NCBI GenBank assembly: GCA_018700655.1
Contig: JABIUG010000003.1
Location: 1-9,522 of the forward strand
Length of the DNA stretch: 9,522 nt
Direction of reading: 5' to 3'
From: Rhodospirillaceae bacterium
GTDB lineage: Bacteria; Pseudomonadota; Alphaproteobacteria; SP197
The translations under genes were made by a program, and so were the position numbers. The notes beneath the pieces were generated by a model. It worked only from the letters and a program-made list of their open reading frames with translations. It did not search any database and was not told the DNA's origin. Below are positions 1 to 6,017 of this stretch, piece by piece; position 1 is the first letter of the stretch, and each line of letters begins with the position of its first letter.

Positions 1-818
1 AGGATCAGCAATACGATCGCCAGCAGGATGAACGATAGCGCGCCACCCAGCGGCCAGTTGGAAACCACGGTAAACTGCTCTTCGATCACCGTGCCGATCA
101 TCGCCCCCTGGGTTCCACCCAGCAGCTTGGGCTCGAAGAACGAACCGATCACCGGCACGAAAATCAGGACGGAACCGGCGGCCAGGCCCGGGATTGCCAG
201 CGGCAGAATGATACGCCAGAGGATCGTATGGGCGCGCGCGCCAAGGCTGCGCGCCGCTTCAATCACGGAATCATCAATCGCCTGAAGCGACAGGTAACAG
301 GTGAGGATCATGTAGGGCAGATAGGAATGGGTCAGCCCGATGATGATCGCGGTATAGGAATCAGTGAGATCGACCGGCGGCAGGCCCGGCGCCACAAGGT
401 GCACCGCCCGGTCCAGAATTCCGTCCGGGCGCAGCACGATCGTCCAGGAAAAGATGCGGACCAGCGCATTCGACCAGAACGGCAGGACGACCAGCAGGAA
501 CAGCGCCTCGCGCCAGCGCCCCTTGATCCGCTTGGCCAGGACATAAGCTGCCGGGAACCCGATCAACGCGCACAGCAGCGTGACGTGAAAGCCCATCTCG
601 AGCGAACGCCAGGTCAGCGCCTGCAGATAGTCCTTGGTGAAGAAGGCTTCGTAATGTTTGAGCGTGAACTCGCTCGCGTGTTTGCCGAACGGGCCCTTCT
701 TCTGAAAGCTGAAGTAGAGCATGGCCGAGAGCGGCAGAAAGATCGTGATCGTCAGCCACAGATAGGCCGGACCGGTCAGCCCAAAAATCGCCCATCGCCG
801 CCGTGTCTCAACGCGCAT
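1..818 (-). CDS. ABC transporter permease, PotB/spermidine-putrescine type (3' end cut by window)
   Basis: Inner-membrane subunit of a binding-protein-dependent importer. 272 codons are visible from the ATG at 816-818 to the left edge with no stop, so only a few C-terminal residues should be missing (PotB-type permeases are about 275-300 residues). Hydrophobic segments lie near residues 11-36, 74-96, 106-128, 153-177, 208-228 and 257-272, giving the expected six-helix layout. The ATPase-docking EAA loop is at residues 187-194 (EAARSLGA). The stretch after it, with LLGGTQGAMIGTVI followed by NWPLGGA, is typical of PotB/PotH relatives. A ribosome site (GGGAGAAG, 828-835) precedes the ATG. It lies 78 bp downstream of the binding-protein gene on the same strand, so the two form one transport operon. 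The second permease and ATPase are presumably beyond the left edge. The family is clear; the substrate is not shown by this gene. Confidence 0.93.
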   Translation of the reverse strand, partial: MRVETRRRWAIFGLTGPAYLWLTITIFLPLSAMLYFSFQKKGPFGKHASEFTLKHYEAFFTKDYLQALTWRSLEMGFHVTLLCALIGFPAAYVLAKRIKGRWREALFLLVVLPFWSNALVRIFSWTIVLRPDGILDRAVHLVAPGLPPVDLTDSYTAIIIGLTHSYLPYMILTCYLSLQAIDDSVIEAARSLGARAHTILWRIILPLAIPGLAAGSVLIFVPVIGSFFEPKLLGGTQGAMIGTVIEEQFTVVSNWPLGGALSFILLAIVLLI

Positions 819-844
819 GTTTAAGTTCTTCTCCCAAACGAGGC

Positions 845-877
845 GGGCCTCCCCCTCCGTCGGGGAGGGAGAGGCCC
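845..877 (-). repeat. GC-rich hairpin between binding-protein and permease genes
   Basis: Bases 845-858 pair with 864-877 around a 5-base loop, 14 positions with a single C/A mismatch. No T-run follows on either strand, so it does not look like a simple intrinsic terminator. Its position directly after the binding-protein stop and before the permease start is where many ABC operons carry a stem-loop that protects the upstream message or damps downstream expression, which would favour excess binding protein. It shares the word gagggagag (865-873) with the repeat at 3630-3795, so it may be a member of the same dispersed intergenic palindrome family. The structure is seen directly; the role is inferred. 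Confidence 0.6.
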
Positions 878-896
878 GGGCTCATACAACAGGCAT

Positions 897-1949
897 TTAC
901 TCGGCGTAATACGCCTTGGTCTCTTCCCATATCTCCAGGAACAACTCGCGCTTCTCGTCGGAAAGCGGAGCCATGAACTGGAGGTTGGCCGTGGCCGCGG
1001 GATTGCCCAGAACCTGACGGTTGAAGGCCGAGGCAGGCAGCGCATTCATGACCGCTGCATTGGCCGAAGCAGGCGCGCCGACTTCCGTGTCCCAGCGCAT
1101 GTAGTGATAGGCGCTGACCATGAAGTCGATGAACTGAGCGGCCCCTTCGGGGTTGGGCGCATCAGCTGCGATCGAAAGGCCATCAAGCCAGGCGATGGCA
1201 CCTTCGGCCGGAATCAGGAAACCGACCGGCATGCCGAAAGTCTTGGCACTGCGCGACGCCGAGCCCGACCAGTAGCTCGCAACATCAAACGTATCGGCGG
1301 CAAATTCCTTGTTCCACTCGTCTTCCGAAGCCCAATAGGTCCGGAGCTGCGGCTTCAAAGCACGCAGCTTCTCGCGGATGGCATCGAGATCCTGCGGGTC
1401 GTTCATGTTCTGACCGGTGGCCAGAGCGGCAATGTAGATGTTCTCGACCGAGTCATCGCGCAGCGCGACCCTGCCGGCATAGGCCGGGTCCCAGAGAATA
1501 TTGATCGTGCCGGTGGGTTCGACCTCGGTGTAGTCGTAGGCAATCGAGGTCAGACCCCACGTCCATGCGACGCCGTAGAGGTTGCCGGCCAGTTTGAATT
1601 CGCCGGCATCGCGCAGGCCGGGCGCCAGATCGACAAAATTCGAGATCGTCGAAGGGTCGATCGCCTGGATCAGACCCTCATCGGCAGCCTGCTGCGTGAA
1701 CGCACTGTTGATCAGCACGACATCATAAGCGCCGGGGCTGGTACGCAGCTTGGTGAGCATCTCCTGCTCTGAATTGAAATAGTCGTGGACGACAGTGATG
1801 CTGGTCTGGGCCTCGAAAAACTCCGTGGCCCAGGCTTCGTCCGTGCCGTAACCCTGCCAGTTCAGAACCCTGATCTCTTCTGCTGCGGCCTGCCCGGCCA
1901 CCAGTGCGGTGACCAATGCGGCCGTCGCCAAAAACCCTGCTTTACGCAT
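897..1949 (-). CDS. Periplasmic substrate-binding protein, PotD/PotF (polyamine/amine) type
   Basis: 350-residue extracellular solute-binding protein that delivers ligand to the permease encoded downstream. Residues 1-23 are a classic Sec signal peptide (MRK, hydrophobic core, cleavage after AAA before EE). I start it at ATG 1947-1949 because the signal peptide and a GGGAGAA ribosome site (1956-1962) fit. An in-frame extension upstream to 2222 would add 91 low-complexity residues before the signal peptide. The mature part follows PotD end to end: LNWQGYG (29-35), DDSVEN (165-170), SYWSGSA (225-231) and AWLDGL (253-258). By remembered alignment to E. coli PotD these keep the amine-contacting W31, Y34, D166, E169, W227, W254 and D256. 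I therefore infer a cationic amine, diamine or methylated amine ligand, but I cannot name it. Divergent from the creatininase-type gene. Confidence 0.93.
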   Translation of the reverse strand: MRKAGFLATAALVTALVAGQAAAEEIRVLNWQGYGTDEAWATEFFEAQTSITVVHDYFNSEQEMLTKLRTSPGAYDVVLINSAFTQQAADEGLIQAIDPSTISNFVDLAPGLRDAGEFKLAGNLYGVAWTWGLTSIAYDYTEVEPTGTINILWDPAYAGRVALRDDSVENIYIAALATGQNMNDPQDLDAIREKLRALKPQLRTYWASEDEWNKEFAADTFDVASYWSGSASRSAKTFGMPVGFLIPAEGAIAWLDGLSIAADAPNPEGAAQFIDFMVSAYHYMRWDTEVGAPASANAAVMNALPASAFNRQVLGNPAATANLQFMAPLSDEKRELFLEIWEETKAYYAE

Positions 1950-2116
1950 GATCCATTCTCCCAAATTCGTGTTTTTCCAGACGCTGCGGCAATTGCCCCA
2001 TCCGGTTGCAAAATGCTCGCACGCACCCCCAATCGAGTCAACGCAACAAGGGCTCACGGCAGGGCCGGAGGATGCGCTAAGCTGCACTGAAACAAAGCGA
2101 ACAAGTGGAGCGTTCC
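1950..2116. promoter_or_regulatory. Divergent promoter region, binding protein / amidohydrolase
   Basis: 167 bp between two divergent genes, so it should hold both promoters. It contains a perfect 10-bp palindrome GGCAATTGCC (1988-1997), close to the binding-protein start. A TTGACT-like hexamer on the minus strand (2036-2041) is a weak -35 candidate for the transport operon, but no convincing -10 stands at normal spacing. No known operator consensus is recognised. That it is a promoter region is inferred mainly from the gene arrangement. Confidence 0.45.
2107..2110 (+). promoter_or_regulatory. Ribosome binding site fixing the amidohydrolase start
   Basis: GGAG six bases before ATG 2117. It overlaps the alternative in-frame GTG at 2105-2107, which has no comparable upstream site, so ATG 2117 is the better start. 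Confidence 0.6.
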
Positions 2117-2902
2117 ATGACGAACTGGATGGCGGAAATGAGCTGGTCGGCGCTGGAGGAGCGTGTTGCCGCGGGAGCCGTAGTGCTGCTGCCGGTCGGT
2201 GCCAACGAAAGCCATGGGCCACACCTGCCGCTGGGGACAGACCGCATCTGTGCCTGCGGCTTCTCTGAAGAGATCGCTAATCGTATCGATGCGGTGATCG
2301 CACCCGAGATCCCCTGGGGTTTCCGTTCCCAGATCAAGACCGGCGGCGGCAGCCACTGGGCAGGCAACATCGGGCTTGATGCCGAAGTTCTGGTTGGTCT
2401 GGTGCGTTCCACCATCCGTGAACTCGCGATCAAGGGCATGACCAGGATTGCCATCGTGAATGGGCACTACGAAAACGTCTGGTTCATCACCGAGGGTTGT
2501 GAACTGGCCGTGCGCGATCTCGACGCACAGCCCGGCGGCGATCTCGTCATCCAGACCGCGTCCTGGTGGGACATGGTAGGGGACGACGACCTCAGCGCCA
2601 TCTTCCCTGCGCCACCCGCGAGCATCGAATACGAACACGGCGCTCTGCTCGAAACCTCGATCATGATGGCGATGCGCCCCGAGCTCGTCGCCACCGACAA
2701 GTTTCCCCAGCACGCCTTCAAGGTGTTTCCGCCCTGGGACGTCTTTCCCCAGGATCCGGCACGGGCGAACGAGACCGGATCACTCGCAACCTCCAACGGT
2801 GCCAACGCCGAAGCCGGCGCCGAACTGATCCGCCTGATCGCCGACCGCATGGCCGACGGTATCCGCACGGAGCTTAAGGCAGGTGCCGCCCATGGCGCTT
2901 GA
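2117..2902 (+). CDS. Creatininase-family metal-dependent amidohydrolase
   Basis: 261-residue cytosolic hydrolase of the creatininase family, whose members open cyclic amides or cleave related C-N bonds with a two-metal centre. The whole length matches: LLPVGANESHGPHLPLGTD (24-42), GGGSHWAGN (76-84), NGHYEN (115-120), EHGALLETS (173-181) and the C-terminal FPPWDVFPQDPAR (204-216), which closely resembles true creatininases. The expected metal ligands E31, H33, D42, H117 and E119 are all present, as is W151 (SWWD, matching creatininase W154). At the place of the creatininase gating residue W174 I read I170 in ASIEYEHG, so creatinine itself may not be the substrate. The reading frame overlaps the next gene by 11 bp, so the two are translationally coupled. 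The family is secure; the substrate is open (cyclic amide, hydantoin or formamide-like compound). Confidence 0.92.
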   Translation: MTNWMAEMSWSALEERVAAGAVVLLPVGANESHGPHLPLGTDRICACGFSEEIANRIDAVIAPEIPWGFRSQIKTGGGSHWAGNIGLDAEVLVGLVRSTIRELAIKGMTRIAIVNGHYENVWFITEGCELAVRDLDAQPGGDLVIQTASWWDMVGDDDLSAIFPAPPASIEYEHGALLETSIMMAMRPELVATDKFPQHAFKVFPPWDVFPQDPARANETGSLATSNGANAEAGAELIRLIADRMADGIRTELKAGAAHGA

Positions 2903-3620
2903 GGGCCAGCGTGTCGTCGTGACCGGTGCCGCCCAGGGTATCGGCGAATGTACGGCCCGGACGCTTGCGGCGAAGGGCTGCCGGCTCTACCTCACCGACA
3001 TCCAGGCCGAAAAGGTCGCCGGTGTCGCTAACGAGCTTGGCGCCAGACACGGCCCGGTCGATATCGGCGATCCGCCCAGTGCCCAAACCATGATCAACCA
3101 TGCCATCAGCCAACTTGGGCATATCGACAGCCTGGTCAACATCGCCGGGATCGACGGCCCCGATGACGACGCCCTGGAAGAAACCGAAGAACACTGGCGC
3201 GAAATCATCGATGTCGACCTCTCTGGCCCCTGGTGGATCACTCGCGCGGCCCTGCCCCACATGATCGAGCGCGGCGGCGGGCGTGTCGTGATCACCAGTT
3301 CGGTCACCGGCGTCATGGGTTTTGCAGAGTTTTCACCGAGCTATCACGCCGCCAAGGCAGGTCTGGTCGGCCTCACCCTGGGGCTCTCGGCCCGTTTCGA
3401 GACCGACGGCATCCTGATCAACGCGATCACGCCAGGTTATATCGGCACGACCGGCAACCCCATGCCGCAATCAGAGATCGACGCCTACAACGCAGTAAAT
3501 CCGCTGGGCATGGGCGGCGCCCAACCGGTCGCCGACGCCGTTTGCTACCTGCTCGACGACAGCGGGCGCTGGATCAGCGGCACCGTCATGAACGTGACCG
3601 GCGGGCTGCTGCGGGGTTAA
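2892..3620 (+). CDS. Short-chain dehydrogenase/reductase (SDR), NAD-type
   Basis: 242-residue classical SDR that oxidises an alcohol or reduces a carbonyl. The nucleotide-binding TGAAQGIG is at residues 11-18. The acidic D36 at the end of the second strand (LTDIQ) favours NAD(H) over NADP(H). NIAG (83-86) replaces the usual NNAG. The catalytic triad is S137 (TSS), Y151 and K155 (YHAAK). The usual Asn of the helix-E VNL motif appears as Asp109 (VDLSG), a departure in the proton-relay residue. The C-terminus ends in the normal GGLLRG. Start ATG 2892 is used, with AAGGCAGG upstream (2876-2883); a GTG at 2883 is the alternative. It overlaps the amidohydrolase gene by 11 bp, so it probably works on the same pathway. 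Substrate unknown. Confidence 0.92.
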   Translation: MALEGQRVVVTGAAQGIGECTARTLAAKGCRLYLTDIQAEKVAGVANELGARHGPVDIGDPPSAQTMINHAISQLGHIDSLVNIAGIDGPDDDALEETEEHWREIIDVDLSGPWWITRAALPHMIERGGGRVVITSSVTGVMGFAEFSPSYHAAKAGLVGLTLGLSARFETDGILINAITPGYIGTTGNPMPQSEIDAYNAVNPLGMGGAQPVADAVCYLLDDSGRWISGTVMNVTGGLLRG

Positions 3621-3661
3621 CTGGATCATCCCCTCTCGCCAGCGAGGGAGAGAGACGCGAA

Positions 3662-3692
3662 GACTAGGTTCAGCCCACGTCTGGACCTAGTC
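3662..3692. repeat. 12-bp stem-loop inside the intergenic element
   Basis: Bases 3662-3673 pair with 3681-3692 (11 Watson-Crick pairs and one G-T) around a 7-base loop, cccacgt. It is present in the left half of the larger element only and has no matching partner in the right half. No poly-T tract follows. Confidence 0.6.
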
Positions 3693-3772
3693 GTAGCTGG
3701 GTGAGGGGCAGGAATATTGGGTCCCAACAGGACTCTTTGATGCGCCCTGACGCGCGCAACCCCTCACCCTGG

Positions 3773-3795
3773 CTCTCTCCCTCAAGGGGAGAGGG
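3773..3795 (-). terminator. Hairpin after the flavoprotein gene, possible terminator
   Basis: CTCTCCC/GGGAGAG pairs around a 5-base loop, extendable to 9 pairs with one G-T. For the leftward flavoprotein it lies 24 bases beyond the stop codon, preceded on that strand by gagtttt. The T-run is before rather than after the stem, so it is a structural stop candidate and not a textbook intrinsic terminator. Confidence 0.35.
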
Positions 3796-3818
3796 AAAAC
3801 TCAACAACGATCAATCCG

Positions 3819-5873
3819 CTACATCACATGCACCAGCCGCAGGGCGTCGTAGATCGAGGCGTGGATGTTGCGGCTTTCGACGGCATCGCCCAGGCGGAAG
3901 AGCTGGAAGGCGCCATCCGGGTTGGTGCCGATTTCCTGGGGGCGGTTTTCGATCAGCGCGTTGTAATCGACCTCGCCGCGATTGACGGACTCCTCCTTCA
4001 GTTCGAAATAGAGAGCGTCCAGCGGCAGGGTGGCGTGTTCGACCACGACCTGGTCGACCAGGCGTGTGTCAAAGGCGGTTTCGGTGAAATCGCTGAAGAG
4101 CGTCACCTTCAGCTTGTTGCCTTCGCGCACGATGCCGCTCACCCGGCTGAGGATCGTGATCTTCACGCCGTGGTTCTGGAAGAACTCGGCATAGGGTGCA
4201 TGGGTCAGGGCGCCAAGCTCGGGCGCAAAAGTGCGTTCGGGCGAAACAATCTCCACCTTCGATCCCTTGTCGGCGGCGAGATACGCCGCCTGCATGCCGG
4301 GTTGATGGCCGTTGTCGTCGAACACCAGGACATCCTCGGCCGGCGCGATATCGCCTGAAAGGATATCCCAGGAACTCACCGCCAGATCCGCACCCTCCTC
4401 CACGATATCCTTGTTGGGCAGGCCACCGGTGCAGACCAGCACGACATCGGGATCAAGCGCCCTGACGCCATCGGCATCCGCAAACGTGTTGAAACGGATG
4501 TCGATCCCCAGCTTCTCCAGGCGGGCCACGCGCCAGTCGACAATCCCGATGATATCCCTGCGGTTGGGCGTGCGCGCGGCCAGCCTGATTTGCCCTCCTG
4601 CCTGATTGGAAGCCTCCAGCAGGGTCACCCTGTGGCCGCGTTCACCTGCAACCCGTGCGGCTTCAAGGCCTGTGGGCCCGGCGCCGATGATCACGATGTG
4701 ACGCTCGCTGCCCGGTGACGCCGCCACGATCTGGGGCATCGTCGCCTCGCGCCCGGTTGACGGATTGTGGACACACAGGGCGCCCGTACCGGCATAGACA
4801 CTCTCCAGGCAGTAGGTCGCGCCGACGCAGGGGCGAATCTCCTCCTCCCTGCCTTCGCTGATCTTCTGCACGATATGGGGATCGGCGATGTGGGCGCGGG
4901 TCATCCCGACCATGTCGAGCTTGCCTTCGGCGATGGCGTGCCTTGCAGTCGCAACGTCAGAGATCTTGTTGGCGTGAAAGATCGGGATTTCGGTCTCGGC
5001 CTTTACTTCGCCGGCGAAATCGAGATGGGGCGACGACGCCATACCCGCGACCGGAATGATCTCGGTCAGCGCACGATCGTGGTCGATATGGCCCTTGATG
5101 ACATTGAGGAAGTCGATCTTGCCGGTGGCGATGAACTGTTTGGCGATCTCGACGCCTTCGTGGCGGTCGTAGCCCTTCTGCCAGTCCTCGTCGCAGGACA
5201 TCCGGATACCAACGATGAAGTCCGGCCCGACATGCTTGCGCACGCTGTCGAGCACACGCATCGCGAACCGCAGGCGGTTGTCGAGGCTGCCGCCCCAGTT
5301 ATCGGTGCGTTTGTTGGTCGCGGGCGACCAGAACTGGTCCATCAGATGGCCATAGGCTTCAAACTCGATGCCATCCATGCCCGCCTCTTTCATGCGCGCG
5401 GCGGCGACACCGTAATCCTCAACAACCCGTTCGATATCCCAGTCTTCCATCTCCTTGGGAAAGGCACGATGGGCTGGTTCACGCACCATCGAAGGCGCCA
5501 GCACGGGGAGCCAGTCTTCCTTGTTCCAGGTCGTCCTCCGGCCCAGATGGGTGAGTTGTATCATCACCGCTGTGCCATGTTCATGGCAGCGGTCAGTAAG
5601 ATGCTTGAGGCCGGGGATCACTTCGTCTTTCCAGGCCTGCATGTTCATGAAGGCCTGGGCCGAATCTCTGGCAACAACGGTGGAGCCCGCGATCGTGGTC
5701 ATCGCGATGCCGCCCCTAGCCTTCTCCTCGTGGTAGCGGATGTAGCGATCGCCGGCGAGACCGTCTTCGGTGTAACCAGGCTCATGTGCGGTCGACATGA
5801 TACGGTTTTTCAGCGTCAGGTTCTTGAGCTGATAGGGCTGCATCAGCGGGTCGCGCGACGGGTCGTACATCAT
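3819..5873 (-). CDS. OYE/trimethylamine-dehydrogenase-class flavoprotein, probable N-demethylase (DgcA/HpbA-like)
   Basis: 684-residue two-part flavoenzyme. Residues 1-345 form the FMN TIM barrel of the Old Yellow Enzyme class: QPYQLKNLTLKNRI (12-25), QLTHLGRRT (106-114), YGHLMDQFWSPATN (174-187) and GGSLDNRLRF (194-203). Residues 390-684 form the dinucleotide-binding half, with GAGPTG at 397-402 and the conserved end LGDAVESRNIHASIYDALRL (661-680). Between them the [4Fe-4S] motif of trimethylamine dehydrogenase appears as C349-V-G-A352-T-Y-C355...C367, so the second cysteine is Ala. As I recall, this variant also occurs in DgcA/HpbA-type dimethylglycine and N-methylproline demethylases, whose length also matches. 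I infer oxidative N-demethylation of a methylated amino acid or betaine derivative. Start ATG 5871-5873 is preferred (AAAGG six bases before); GTG 5876 and ATG 5870 also possible. Transcribed alone, divergent from the aminotransferase. Confidence 0.9.
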   Translation of the reverse strand: MMYDPSRDPLMQPYQLKNLTLKNRIMSTAHEPGYTEDGLAGDRYIRYHEEKARGGIAMTTIAGSTVVARDSAQAFMNMQAWKDEVIPGLKHLTDRCHEHGTAVMIQLTHLGRRTTWNKEDWLPVLAPSMVREPAHRAFPKEMEDWDIERVVEDYGVAAARMKEAGMDGIEFEAYGHLMDQFWSPATNKRTDNWGGSLDNRLRFAMRVLDSVRKHVGPDFIVGIRMSCDEDWQKGYDRHEGVEIAKQFIATGKIDFLNVIKGHIDHDRALTEIIPVAGMASSPHLDFAGEVKAETEIPIFHANKISDVATARHAIAEGKLDMVGMTRAHIADPHIVQKISEGREEEIRPCVGATYCLESVYAGTGALCVHNPSTGREATMPQIVAASPGSERHIVIIGAGPTGLEAARVAGERGHRVTLLEASNQAGGQIRLAARTPNRRDIIGIVDWRVARLEKLGIDIRFNTFADADGVRALDPDVVLVCTGGLPNKDIVEEGADLAVSSWDILSGDIAPAEDVLVFDDNGHQPGMQAAYLAADKGSKVEIVSPERTFAPELGALTHAPYAEFFQNHGVKITILSRVSGIVREGNKLKVTLFSDFTETAFDTRLVDQVVVEHATLPLDALYFELKEESVNRGEVDYNALIENRPQEIGTNPDGAFQLFRLGDAVESRNIHASIYDALRLVHVM

Positions 5874-6017
5874 CACAGGCCTTTGTTGTCTCGTCTTTGC
5901 AGGCTCGCGCGAGAGGGCACGGAAAGCAAGGTTCGGCCTTGCTTGTGTTGCACCTGAAGCTGCGCTCTAGTTGCTCCTTCCCAAACTCGCCGCTTTTCCA
6001 AAACAGCGAGGTCCGCC
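5874..6017. promoter_or_regulatory. Divergent promoter region with operator-like palindromes
   Basis: 144 bp between the flavoprotein and aminotransferase genes, which are transcribed outward. A perfect inverted repeat, AAGCAAGG (5924-5931) and CCTTGCTT (5937-5944), has a 5-base spacer and sits near the middle. A perfect 10-bp palindrome, CTCGCGCGAG (5904-5913), stands beside it. The first has the size and symmetry of a dimeric regulator site that could control both directions, or could be a UTR hairpin. No regulator gene is in the window and no promoter hexamers stand out. Confidence 0.5.

Larger units (their letters stand above)
3630..3795. repeat. Nested palindromic intergenic element (RIME/MITE-like) between convergent genes
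   Basis: Fills most of the gap between the convergent SDR and flavoprotein genes. The outer arms at 3631-3654 and 3773-3795 are inverted copies: gagggagagag at 3644-3654 is the exact reverse complement of 3773-3783, and ccctctc at 3631-3637 that of 3789-3795. An inner pair, gggtgagggg (3699-3708) and cccctcaccc (3760-3769), is also exact. Further local palindromes sit inside: CTCGC/GCGAG (3635-3646), a 12-bp stem (3662-3692) and TTGGGTCCCAA (3717-3727). This layout of CCCTCTCCC and GGGTGAGGGG arms is familiar from dispersed, non-coding intergenic repeats of Alphaproteobacteria. No ORF or transposase is present. It may also end transcription from both sides. Confidence 0.7.

Noticed and set aside
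228..824. 198-codon plus-strand open frame across the permease gene
   Set aside because: Its translation is rich in Arg, Gln and Asp without domain features, while the opposite strand encodes a clear six-helix permease that runs off the window.
1950..2222. Upstream extension of the binding-protein frame by 91 residues
   Set aside because: It would place a low-complexity stretch before a perfect Sec signal peptide and overlap the divergent gene; the ribosome site supports the start at 1949.
2117..2902. Direct call as creatinine amidohydrolase with a creatinine-degradation pathway
   Set aside because: No creatinase or sarcosine oxidase gene is in the window and the lid tryptophan appears replaced, so only the family is claimed.
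3701..3985. 94-codon plus-strand open frame starting in the convergent gap
   Set aside because: It begins inside the palindromic repeat with no convincing ribosome site and runs antisense into the flavoprotein C-terminus.
4767..5957. 396-codon open frame on the plus strand opposite the flavoprotein gene
   Set aside because: It lies antisense to a gene with complete family motifs, shows no recognisable domain, and is the usual GC-rich shadow frame.
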